A stretch of 64,000 nt of DNA from Porites lobata (lineage: Eukaryota; Cnidaria; Anthozoa; Scleractinia; Poritidae). Location of the stretch: positions 1,886,001-1,950,000 of the forward strand of contig CALNXK010000033.1 in NCBI GenBank assembly GCA_942486035.1. Reading direction: 5' to 3'. Positions 47,940-59,500 of this stretch are shown in pieces (within the stretch, counting starts at the first letter, position 1; every line of letters starts with the position of its first letter). The notes beneath the pieces were generated by a model. It did no database searches, was not told where the DNA came from, and saw only the letters and a program-made list of their open reading frames with translations. The position numbers were made by a program, and so were the translations under genes.

Positions 47940-48892
47940 AGGGAGACTGAAAAAAAGACAGAAAGAAAAGAAAAAGGAACAGTTATAAGACTATCATTAA
48001 AACGAGAAACGAGGTCGTTTTAGCTTGAGAAAGAAGCCGTCTTACTCTAGCTTGGTGGCGAGCGTTTTTCGGTTTGATTTGCCGCAAAAACGCTCCGATT
48101 AGCGTACCCTACGAGCAGAGGTTCCTTTGCATTTACGAAGTCGTTCGCGCCGTAGCTTCTCGAACTACGCGACTGCATGACAGGCTATACGAACGACTTC
48201 GTAAATGCTAAACACCATGCCAGAAAGAAAGTGAAACTTAGCGTACGCTAATTCGACCTTTTACGGTACACTTATCAAAATGAATGATCAATCGCCCTGG
48301 AAAACAGTTTGTATTTATAAACTCTGCATATATTAAATGTATTTTTAAAGCTGTAGTATATCAGCTAGAATTTATAGTAGTGAAAATTAATCCCGCCTTC
48401 GTGATTTATTTTTTGTAGAACCACAATGCCCGAATCACAACTTCATCGTCAGTGTGTGAATCTAAGTTATAGTATAATAGATCCTAGCAAAAACCACTGA
48501 CCAAAATTGCTGGTACGGTGTTCTAGTTTTTGGGTTAAAAATCACTATTTCGAAAAATTCAGTAGTTGTCAATACCGATTTTTACATCTCGTGCAAACTC
48601 ACAATTCAGATCATTTTCGGCTACACAGAGTGTAAACGCCGTATAAATTACACTTGTACACGTTGAAAAATTGACAAATAATTAAATTCAGCAGCCAGTT
48701 TCGTTCCTAAGAAACAATTTCAAGCTATGATGAATTTGAATGCTGCTTTCTCAGTGTTTTCGAACTCTACTTGCTGAACAGTTGGTTTCCTCAATTCAGC
48801 CTTTAAATTGGAACTAGTTCTCCGTCAGGGATATACAGGAAATAAAGTACTGAAAAATTTAACTTTTTCCTTGATCCTGCTGTTTCTTTAAA
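47940..48892. other. Spacer with short inverted repeat
   Basis: Non-coding. Contains GCATTTACGAAGTCGTTCG at 48128-48146 and its perfect complement at about 48190-48208. It should also hold the promoter and 5' UTR of POMGNT1-like copy C. No TATA-like or other element was confidently recognised. Confidence 0.5.
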
Positions 48893-51800
48893 ATGGCGTG
48901 GAGAAGAGCGAAGACTGGATTATGTCGCTTCATTCTTTGGCTTGTCATCGTTTCCGCCGGTGGAGTTGTTATTTTTAACATGGTTTTCGTCCTTCCAATT
49001 ACTTCTGAACTCTCCCTATTGCCACACAAAATAGAGGAACCTAGAGAGAAATTAACGCGGTCTGCAACTTTAGACGACAGAAAGAGGCAATATATAGCTG
49101 GAAAGCCAAGTGGTAAGCAGTAAACGTTAATGTGTTTAAAGTTTATGTTAATGCCGGGTAAAACAAGATCATGTACTGAGAGAGTTTTAAAAAGTTTTAT
49201 ATACCAGTAAACCGATTTATATCAATGTGCATACCGTTTTAATCGTACTGCGTTCATGATACATCGTTTACAAAATATATATGCATGTACCCAAGGGCAA
49301 TATTTATGACCAGTTTTAGTTATTCAAAGTCTTACGTGAATGAAAAAGGAGCTGTGGATACTATTTCTTAGTAAAACAAAATGCACTGTAAAATTTAGCC
49401 GATCGAAGGGTACGGCGTAGCTTAGCAGGCTAACAGAAGGCGGTTCGACAAAAAGAAAAATATCACTTTCAGCGGAGCAGAGAAAAGACAGGAGAGAAGA
49501 TTTATTACTTTTGAAACTGAATAGAAAAATAGACGATGGCTTACGGTACTTCCTACGATAATTCTTTTGTCTGACAGACTATTTATGCTTTGATTGGCTG
49601 ACAAGAGTAAAAGTTGTTGAAACCAGCTATCCGTAATTATGTCAATTATAAGCGGCCTTTGTAAGGTCTTGTAAGATCTCTCTTATTCAAACAAGTCTAC
49701 AAGCATTGCAAGGCCAAGGAGGAACGTCTGAACTGGCTCGCAGACTAAATTCAATAGGTATTAAAAACTGCCGGTTACACTAGAGATCGATGAATTAGAT
49801 AGGACGCTTTGGCATGCATTCCTTGGGCCATTTCAGAGTTCGAAAACGCACACTTTTATAAATTAATAATACATTACTGTTCATCTTCTACAGGAGCAAG
49901 GTACTTGGAACTAGAAATATATGCCAGCAAGGAAAACGTTACCCTTACATTAAATGGAAAAACGGTCAGTAGCGGTAAACAAACCTTACCGAAACTTTTT
50001 CCATGGTTACATTATAAGATTTAGACTGAAGATCCAGAAGTTAAAATCATCTTGTATAGCACAATAACGGCATCGCAGAAACGTTCTGCTCAGTAGCTTT
50101 CATTTGAATGGTCACACCATAGGATTTCATCCAGAGACTCAAAAGTTAGAACCACCTTGTACAGCATAATAAACACTACCACAGGAAAGTACTGCTCAGT
50201 AGCTTTCATTTGAATGGCCACACCATGGAATTTCATCCACAGACTCAAAAGTTAGAACCACCTTGTACAACATATATGACAGACATAATAAACAGCACGT
50301 ATACCTCGTATACCACAAGAAAGCACCGCTCAATAGCTTTCAAAAGTAACAACCTTGGCTCCATAACTAACCCTCGAAGCGAAGTGATTAATAAATAAGT
50401 GTCATTTGAATCACGTGATAATATTATTTGTTTTGCTTTTGGTAGAGAGTGGACCAATCTGAAATGTTAATACGAGGACTAAACGTGGTGGTCTTAAATG
50501 AAGTAACAGGTGACGTCATGTCCTCGCGATGGTATGATACTTACGAATCTAAAGCGGACAGCGATTTCCTAGTTAATCATCTAAAAGGCCTCAGGCGGGG
50601 AAGGATAATCTGCTTTGCTATCAAGGTATTTATGATAACTGTATTCCTTTTAAAGATTGCTTTTTCTTCTTCTTCTTCAAAGTAAGATGCAGCTTAAGCA
50701 AGAAAGTTTGGCTACATTATGTATGACAAACTGACAACACCTACAGCGGTCAAACATACAGCGCATGCGTTGTTACAACTATAAAAAAATATATTGCTGT
50801 TCAATCTCGTTCCCTGAGTACGCGTCACGGTAACGCGGACTCTGGGATGGATATTGGACGTTCCGCGGGACAATAGTAATGCGGACTATGGGAACGAGAT
50901 TGATTGCTGTCTCGAACTCCATTCTCGACCACAGAGAATGCATGACTCAGGCGCGGAGTCAAAAGCGTGAGCTCTGGTCGAGAATGTCTTGAAGTCATTC
51001 TAGTTCCCAGAGCCGCCATCCTTTTGAGAGCACCACCGGCCAAAAGAATCGCAGCTCTGCAAAAGAAAATGTGTCGAGTGTATCTCTACCGCGTCTTGCA
51101 ATCTTCAAATCGAGAGCTTGTCCGCCGCCCGTTAATCAAGGATATGCGAAGTCACGCGAAACTGCAAATCAAGGAGGCAAACAAGGCATACGCTTGTGCT
51201 CAAAGACCCCCCGTCAGATCAAACCATCGGGTTCCAATACATGCAGTTAACCTTTAGTTACATTTCCGTTAACCTTAGGATGATGCAGTTATGCAACTTT
51301 CAAAGGAAGCTAAGGACTATATAGCAACCATCGGCAGTTCTTTTATAAACCGACTTCAGTTCCGCTCCACGTGGGCATTTGTTGTTCAGCGAATAAATGA
51401 TAAGCTTTTTGTACACGCTGAGAGCTTCCAGAATCCTTCATCGGGAGACGAGTGGGCAAGAGCAGTGAAGCTTCGAACTTGGGTAAAGCTGCTACCAGAA
51501 ACTAACGAGAAGTGCAACTGGGCAGATACGGTAGCTAACAGAAGGAGACAAGAATTCTGTGACGTGTATGAAGGTTATGGCGACGTTTGTAAATGTAAGT
51601 ATTCGTGTACACCCTGAGGGAGTAGTTGATACATTTAGGGTGGAGGTATATGGTACCTGTGTCTCTAGCAACTTTAATTCAATCCATCTTCTAGAAAAAT
51701 CGTAGAAATCGTAGCCCTGAGACACAGATGTCTTTGAGTGCCTAGCTCTATTCCTACTGGAAAACGCCAGCCTAGTGTTTTAACGTTGTGCTCTCGAACC

Positions 51801-54800
51801 CATGTTCATATGGAATATTTTTGGGGTTGCCTTGCCCAGAAAGTCTAGCAGCCGTTACGAGCACTACAGTAGATAGTCTAGATACAGGCAAGAGGAAGAC
51901 CTACCACTGTTTTGTGTCAACAAGCGAGCTGATTAGTGTATTCTGTTCCAATTCAGGCGAAGAACCAGTAACTATAGAACTCAATCCACCTCCCTTCACA
52001 GACGGAAGTCGACTACAACTGCCTATAGCCGTCATGGCAAGCAACAGACCATATTACCTACTGCGCATGCTTCGGGGCCTGCAAAAAGTAGAGGGACTGG
52101 ACCCGAGTACAATGACGGTGTTTATTGATGGGTTTTGGGACGAACCAGCGGCAGTAACCAGGCTCATGGGGCTCAAACTGCAGCAACACGCTGGCGTAAG
52201 CCAGCGGAACGCCAGGGTGGCACAGGTAACTCGTTCATACGTAGCATCTACTTTATGTTTGACAAGCAAGAGTTCAAGCTCGTCTCTAGAGTCCTTAGAC
52301 CTTTTGATGAGTGGTTGGTCGTTCGCTCTCTGAGAGACGACAAAATATTACCGGTAAAGAAAGATTGAATGTTCTTCATTTGTCCAATGATTCGCTTTTA
52401 CGTGGGTTCCTGACATAATATATATTACTACTGATCTAGCACTTGTCTACAACTAATTTAGGTAGGGTTGTCCACGCCACTGCAAACCAATGTAAAACGA
52501 GCTGCCAAATAAGAAAAATGTTCTTGCAACCAGGCTACAGTGACGTGGGGCCCCTGAGCCAGTTTACCATGGCTTTTGAGGGACTTCACGACCACTGTTT
52601 TCATTCCTTCACAGCACCTTATTCACCATCGCTCCCCTTATCAATCGGTCTGTTTTTCTTTCAGCATTACAAAAGGTCCATCCACGATTCTTTTGAGCAG
52701 CATCCTAACGCAAACTACTTGGTGATTCTTGAGGAGGACTTGGATGTGTCCATAGACATTCTTAGCTACTTCAAACAGCTTCTACCGGTGTACGAAAAAG
52801 ATGCTAGTGTCTATTGCATATCGGCCTGGAATGATCAGGTATGGCATCCCTCATGTGTTTAGTGCGCTTTATACGACACGTCAAGTTCCAAGAGTGACCA
52901 ACATCAATTTTCTTTTCTGTTGTGATCGACCTCCTTCCCACCGGCGTTTTGTTTGACTCACCAGGGCTATGAACACCTTTGCAACGATCCCGCCATGATG
53001 TACAGAGTGGAGACTATGCCAGGATTGGGGTGGTATGTAGTGTTTCAATCCTTTAAGCATAGGACGTACGCACGTGCAGAATGGCATATTTGACTCAATT
53101 CTCGATACCAGCTCTCCTCAATCCGATGATAAACAAGATGGCGGACGCGTCGTCCGCCATATTGCTTTTGATATGTTCGCATGAGGTCTGGGTCAAAGTG
53201 ACCTATGATCGGTCCACGGCCTTGTTCTTATGCTTGTGCTTATGTCGACCCAGTTTTCACTAGTCAAAGCTACGACATAAGCATAAGCACCAGCACAAGA
53301 AGAACGAACTTGTCCGTTTTTCTTGTGTTTGTGCTTATACTTATGCTTATCCGCCAGTGAAAACCGGGCTTTAAGCCTAAACGGAGATCACCAGCGACTC
53401 TTCTATTGCAGTGCTATAGCTTAATCAGCTAATCGAAGATATGATAAGAATCAGTGAACGAACAGCTGAAGAATATTAGCTTTGTTATTCTGATAAATTA
53501 GATTGGCCTTTATTTCATGCTATGTAAAAACAAGGCTGATTCCAGCTCGGTGTGGATATTTCTTGATGTCTTGTAATTAATAACATATTTAATAGACATC
53601 ATGAATGGTCAACCAATGTTCAGGTTTTAACTCATCTGTTGCTTAGGAGCTCGTAGATGAAAAAGACAGCTATCTTAGTCCCTCACTAAGCTAGCCTCCC
53701 ACGCAGGCGCTTTTAGGGGAGCTCGCATTTCTTCTCTCCCACAAACGCCTGCTCAACCGGGAACAACATTCCTTTCCCACGCTTAGCCAATCACGTTGTA
53801 CTTTCCAAATTCTAGAAAGCTGACCTTGACCTCAGGGTAACCCGATAATTACGCGATCTGCATGAAACTTTGAGAAACCTTCATGACCTAATAAATGTTA
53901 GACTCACAGCGGCAAAAGTAAGATTTACTCAGTCAGATTTTAGAATTCTCCGTGCACTGCATACTGCCTTAGCGAAGGAAAGAAAAGAAAGAAAAAGGTA
54001 ACTATTGGGTCACGTTCTAGGTCACGTTTTTACACTATCACGAGCTTGTGAGTCGTGTTTAGCCTGTCAACACTTTCTTTCTCGACTGTTGATTGGTCAC
54101 TTACCACGCGAATATAACAATAGGAAAGGAATGTTGTCCTTAGTTGAGTAGGCGTTTGCGGGGAGGGAAGAAATACGAGCTCCCCTAAAAACGCCTGCTT
54201 GGGAGGCTATCGCTAAGAATGCAAGCGTCGCGCTCAGGGTAATCACGTGATGAAACGCTGCTGATTCATGAGAACGTGGACTCTGATGATAACAGAGCTG
54301 ACCATAAACCTATGAAATCCGGTTTCAGGGTTTTGAGTCGTAAACTATTCAAGAACGAACTAGAGGAGAAGTGGCCAAAACCACACGAGATCGTAGACTG
54401 GGACATGTGGACAAGAATGCCATCCAACAGGAAAGAACGAGAATGTATTATACCTGATATATCACGGACCTACCACTTTGGCGGGAAGGGGATCAATGTG
54501 GGCGGGCTTATGCAGGCGCTCTACTTTGAAAAACACGCCATCAATCAAGAGGCTCACGTTAAAATGGATCCGGATAAAATGTATAAAGAAAACTACGAGA
54601 AGGAGATTCACCATCTTTTGAGGTGAGCATAAGATAACATCTATTTTAAGGACTAGTTTGGTCGATCTTTATAAATAGATGAAGAGAGGGTCGTGGATGA
54701 GAGGACAACAGACCTGCCCTCTTACAATACATTTTAACATGTGAAAAGTAAGCTCGGACGTCAGCATACAAAAGCGCCACTGGCAACCGCTCTCAGTCCA

Positions 54801-55919
54801 TTTATACTGTACCCACCCAACCCATGATGTGATGTGTGAAGGTTGACCACAACACCGGGGTCTACTCTTTTCGAACAGTGATGTGGTTTCTTTTACATCC
54901 CACAAGAACCAGATAAGTGTAAGTACTGTGAGACGGGACCTACGGTTTTTCGTCCTTATCCGAGAAGACTAGACAGTCTAAGCCTTTGCAGACGTCATTA
55001 CAAAGGCAGCACTTTCTTCTCAGTTATTTAAAGACCCTGAGTGTTGGTCCAGCCTGGGCTCGAACCCGTGACCTTCCGCTCAGCAGAAAGGCGTTCTGCC
55101 AACTGAGCTAACCAGGCGGCGGTTAAATGATTTAAATGAAATGTGCTTCTGCTACTGAGGAGGAAAAAAACGCAAAAATTAGCCCTGAAAAATGCTAGAA
55201 TAAATTGAATAATTCACCATTAAAGTTTGCGCAATTGAGAAGATATCTGTGACCGGGCACAAACTACAAACTTCACACCCAACCCACCCCTCCTCCCGAT
55301 TAAGGCCCTACGTCACAACACTCATCCAACGCATGCGCACACCCATATCACTAAGAGGGGAGAAACAGGAGTTTTACATCGGTTGCGTCCACTCTTGTGC
55401 ACATCATTAAGCTAATCATTTACACCTTTCGTGGCTGTCACACCAAATTTTCTAGTAAACTTCAAGTATTGTACATTCCTTACACTCAATCTGGCCTTAA
55501 GTGGCAGCAACTTTAGTTTCAAGTTAATTTAATGAAATATAATTCTTTCAGGGTTTCTGACAACCTAAAAATAACAATTATATCTTTAAATTTGTTTTCA
55601 CAGCGAGGCCAAAGTCCTAAATCATACCAAAACACCATGCGCAAACAAGGATGACTTCATTCCAGATACTCATGGCAAACTATATGTGTTTTACATCTCC
55701 ATGGAATTTCCTGGCGACTTCAAGACTTGGCAAAGCATGGCCTCCTGTCTTCGAATGTGGGATTTGGATGCACGAGGATTCCACAAAAGTATGTGGCGAT
55801 TTTGGCTGAAGAAAAATCACGTTCTAGTTATTGGTTGTCCTGCGTCGGTGTATTGCTCTTATAAACCGGCCGAAATAAAGCCATTATATATTCCAAGGAT
55901 TCCACCTGTGCCAAGATGA
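48893..55919 (+). CDS. POMGNT1-like: POMGNT1-like O-mannose beta-1,2-GlcNAc-transferase (copy C, complete)
   Basis: Nine exons: 48893-49112, 49894-49964, 50446-50625, 51279-51594, 51957-52225, 52665-52838, 52965-53032, 54329-54622 and 55604-55919. They join in frame to 1,908 bp (635 aa). Exon lengths 180, 269, 174, 68 and 294 equal those of copy B, so intron positions are conserved. The N-terminus is a short basic tail and one membrane helix (about residues 12-34), shorter than in copy B. ILEI-like and GNT-I domains follow. Motifs are MASNRPYYLLRMLRG, TVFIDGFWDEP, the EED metal motif at 375-377, RVETMPGLGW, DWDMW and CIIPDISRTYHFGG. Relative to copy B the ILEI-like region and the acceptor-side segment after IDGF are clearly diverged. 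Donor ACG/GTCAGT after exon 2 is slightly weak. Expected activity is GlcNAc transfer to O-mannose or a related acceptor. Confidence 0.93.
50025..50345. repeat. About 105-bp intronic tandem repeat, three units
   Basis: Units share CTGCTCAGTAGCTTTCATTT and GACTCAAAAGTTAGAACCAC. Located in intron 2 of copy C. Short ORFs over it are spurious. Confidence 0.85.
50801..50903. mobile_element. 103-bp MITE, TCAATCTCGTTCCC TIRs
   Basis: Starts TCAATCTCGTTCCC and ends GGGAACGAGATTGA. It is flanked by TTGCTGT on both sides, or ATTGCTGT if the terminal A is shared. In intron 3 of copy C. Confidence 0.85.
53249..53371. mobile_element. MITE-like inverted repeat, CCCAGTTTTCACTAG ends
   Basis: Left CCCAGTTTTCACTAG pairs imperfectly with right CCAGTGAAAACCGGG. 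The interior is built of CATAAGCATAAGCAC-type words and their complements. Its termini resemble those of the element at 18935-19066. In intron 7 of copy C. Confidence 0.65.
53692..54209. mobile_element. 518-bp foldback element, TA termini, worn 9-bp duplication
   Basis: Arms of about 100 bases: TAGCCTCCCACGCAGGCG...AACATTCCTTTCC, with the complement ending CGCCTGCTTGGGAGGCTA. Flanks are TCACTAAGC and TCGCTAAGA (7 of 9). In intron 7 of copy C. Confidence 0.85.
54835..55120 (-). mobile_element. tRNA-derived SINE
   Basis: Minus-strand head reads GCCTGGTTAGCTCAGTTGGC (A box) and GGTCACGGGTTCGAGCCC (B box), then CCAACACTCAGGGTCTTTAA and a tail with TAGTCTTCTCGGATAAGGAC. The tRNA-like part lacks a standard 7-base anticodon loop, so it is a SINE rather than a tRNA gene. 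Inserted antisense in the last intron of copy C. Borders approximate. Confidence 0.72.
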
Positions 55920-56199
55920 CGACTTTGAAAATGGAGATTCTTTATTTCATCCCCTAAAATTTTTTACTTGCTTTACTTGTTTACGTTGATTATGCAAGGC
56001 CTACCGTTGGTCCACTTGGACCGTATGACCTGTTACATCTTGAAAGTTAAACCGTCTTCAACAAGAGAAACGGTTGCGACTGACATTGGTCTGCGCATAG
56101 CATCTGAAAACCACCATGTGTTACCAAGGCCTCAGAAAGAACTGAATCGAAACCCTTTTTAAATTATTGTTGTGGTTCATATTTAATTTAAAACCCACC

Positions 56200-56485
56200 A
56201 ATAAACTATCAACACCGGAGTGCATTATAGGCAGATTCTACACAGAACAAAAAACACAAAATGCGCGTCTCTATGAATACTTTAATCCAAGTGCCAAATG
56301 TCGTTTGAGATCCATAATCAAATTCATTAACAAAAAGTCAGCATGCTTGAACGCCTTCTCTCGCGTTCGGCATGGCTTCACGTATGATTGATTGGAATAT
56401 ATGTATCTAAGTTTCCTGTGACCAGCCAGTCGTGGTGTTAAGACATCGATTAAAAGCGTGCAAAATTGTTGTCGTACACAATAAA
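56200..56485 (+). promoter_or_regulatory. Candidate polyadenylation signals of POMGNT1-like copy C
   Basis: AATAAA at 56200-56205 and 56480-56485, 281 and 561 bases after the stop. The second lies only about 40 bases from the convergent UGT stop codon, so the two 3' UTRs may overlap. Confidence 0.5.
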
Positions 56486-56525
56486 GATCAGTTCACAATA
56501 GCGCTAGGGTCTCTTCTTTTCCGAG

Positions 56526-59500
56526 TTACTCCTTCTTAGTTTTACTCTCTCCCCTCTTACAACAGACTCGACACAGACATTTATACATTAACCTTATCAC
56601 TATGACCACCAAGGTCACTATGGCAACAAGGAAAGCTATAACATCAAGTAAGTAGTACTGATACCAAGGGATGTTAAGCACTTGAGCTCTGAGATGCCGG
56701 GCTCCACCATGTCTGAGTACATACTCTATCCAATCAGCAGTTTCTTGAAGAGGGGAGCGTCGGCGATCCCTTAACAAACCAGAGATATGCAATGCATTGG
56801 ATTTGAATCTAAAAGAACAACAAAGACAGATGAGGTCATTTGTGTCCTAACATTCACCAGCTTAGAAACTAGACGGGAGCTGAAGCCGAGGGCGTCCCGC
56901 TATTGCTTCTGGGATCGTTACTGGTGACGCGCCAGTCAGCTATTGGCCAATTTTTTCCCGTCCGCGAAAACAGTCCCAGAGGTCTTTGCGGTCCAGTTTT
57001 CTTCTAGTTTTTTAAGTGGCGAATGTTGAATGAAATCAAGGCTACTTTGCTCTAGAAACCTGAGGCCCGTTCAAAAGAAAACCCAAGAGCAATAAATCAC
57101 TTCATTATGTTGCAACCTTTAAGCCCAAGTGCAAGTCAAGAACACTCAAGTTAGAGGCTAAAGATGTCAACGAAGCGTTAATTAAAAATCGCTTTGACAA
57201 CAGGTTAATTCAAAATCCTTTCGGGACTCTGAACGATGACAACTACCGCACAGGTTCTCAGACACTGTCAACAACAACAGTCCTATTCGCGACTACGTTC
57301 ACCCGGACGATCATACTCAACCTACAAATCACTTTGACAAGATCAACCTATTCAGGTTGTCGACGACGTTCATCCGGACGATCATCCGGACGATCATACT
57401 CAAACTACTTATGAAATGACTCCTGGGTTCAAACCTTTCACGAAGCGTTAATTAATTCGCTTAATTTAACAGTTGGGCGAACGCAAGTGAAATGCCTGTA
57501 GGAACAAAAGACACAAGTAGGTATATTGGGTCTAATTTTTGACTGTCTGCAAATGATGACACGAAAAGTATGATTAATATAATCAATGCTAATCAACCGC
57601 ATTCTTAATTTTTTAGTTGCTGCTATAGATCGTTTTCACACGACTTCAGGGCGGCCATATCGGTGTACAAAACAATGAAACGGCGGCCGTGTTGGTTTAC
57701 AGAAAAAGATTCTCATTGATCTCTTTTCACATGTAAAAAAGGTTTCAAGAAATTTGCATAGCAACTGATCACGTGAGTGGCAACCAACTATAAGTTGCAT
57801 TCCCTTTTTTCGATTAGCTTTCATTTTACGTGAAGTTCCCTTTTCTCTTGTCTCAAAAGCTCTTTTGGTCTTACATTCATGGCGAACTTTGTGCCAGGAT
57901 CTCAGATAGTATAGTGGAAACGTATTAAAACGAGCAAAGCGAAAATAAGACGCGCACGACTTGGGAAAGGGGGCGGTGGCGGCGGGAAAAATGGGACGCC
58001 GCCCTGTCTCTCCCGAGCCCCCGCGCGTTTTTCGCATTTCTTTTCACTTAACGACTTTCCACCACCATCTCGGAGCCTGGAACAGGCTAAGGGACTGTGC
58101 AATAATTATCAGGAGGGGGGGCCTTAAGTTAAAATAATGGAAAGGAGGGGGGGGCTCTACATTAGATTTCTCAAGTAAGTTGAGGGGGGGTCTTAATTAA
58201 ATTTCACAAATTCGGTAATGAATAAATAAACATTTTCCAAATAGACAGATGCCACTCCTTTGACTATCCATAATGTCTAAATATTGCATCAACATAAACA
58301 CATGCTTTAACTTATTTAGAATGTCAACATATGATAGATTGACACAATCGTCCATGCACAGAAGTCACAAACCACGTTGTGAGCTTTGCCAATAAAACAT
58401 TTGGCATTTAAGAGGTCCCGCAGACATGCCAGGTCTGTTCTTGATTTAAACAGCGAGAGGGTTTATAGGTATACAGTTTCTAGCTGAGGAATGTCACATG
58501 CTTCTGTTTCATAGTTGTCATCACTTCATAGAGCACCAAAAATTCCTTGCAATAAAAGCAAAAAAACGGGCAACGGAAAGGAACAAACTTCCAGACATTA
58601 ATTGGTCCGACGAGGTTGAAGTCAACTCGCTGTCTGCAAGTAAACTGAAACTCTACCTAAAGGAACACGGTTTACTAGTCAGCGGAGGGAAAGCAGTACT
58701 CGTAGCTCGTGTTCTAGGTGCTGGGGAAGCTCAAGGTAAAGAAAACCCGGATGAGCAGCAATCTAGCAGTTCCGAAGACCAAGAAGATAATGAACAATCA
58801 GACGATTCGGAAATTGACGATTATGAAGAACAAAGTTTCGAGGTGCTCTTCATCCCTGACGACGCCGTGGAATGCGTTGTAGTACAGTGAATAAAGGTAC
58901 GGGTTAGAGAGGGGGAGGCACATCATAATTTTGAGAGAACGTGAGGGGGGGTCAGAGCTAATCTTGACGCTGCTGGAGGGGGGACCTATCTAATTTTTCC
59001 TTTGGTGAAGCTCATGTTAGGAACCCCCCTTCCTGATAATTATTACACAGTCCCTAACTTTGTGGAAGGTAAGAAAAACGAAAAAATACCTTGGTTCAGC
59101 GATAACAGTTTCAATCGTTTCAACCACTTGATGCACATTAGTAGTTCGGTGATGCACAGATAAACCAAGACCAAGATGAACTATTTTCTTTGCATTAGAG
59201 TGCTGGTCTCCAAACAAGGGAAATGCCACCACAGGAACCCCATGATACGCGGACTCATAAAGACTATTGTGTCCAACATGAGACACAAACGCCTTGATGT
59301 TCTTGTGACCCAGAAGATCATTCTGAGGTAACCACTCCAGAGCTTTAATATTTGGGCTCAGGGTAGAAGGTATGTAACCTGGAAAAGAAAACAGTCATCC
59401 TGATTTGATTCCAGAAATCAGGGAACTCAACTAGCGATGAGGTTTGTAGATACAAAGGAGATGCAAAGAAACCCTTGAAAACGTGACGTGGACCCTAGTC

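Noticed and set aside
55030..55118. Possible tRNA gene (A and B boxes on the minus strand)
   Set aside because: The anticodon arm does not form a standard 5-bp stem with a 7-base loop, and the similarity runs on into a long SINE body.
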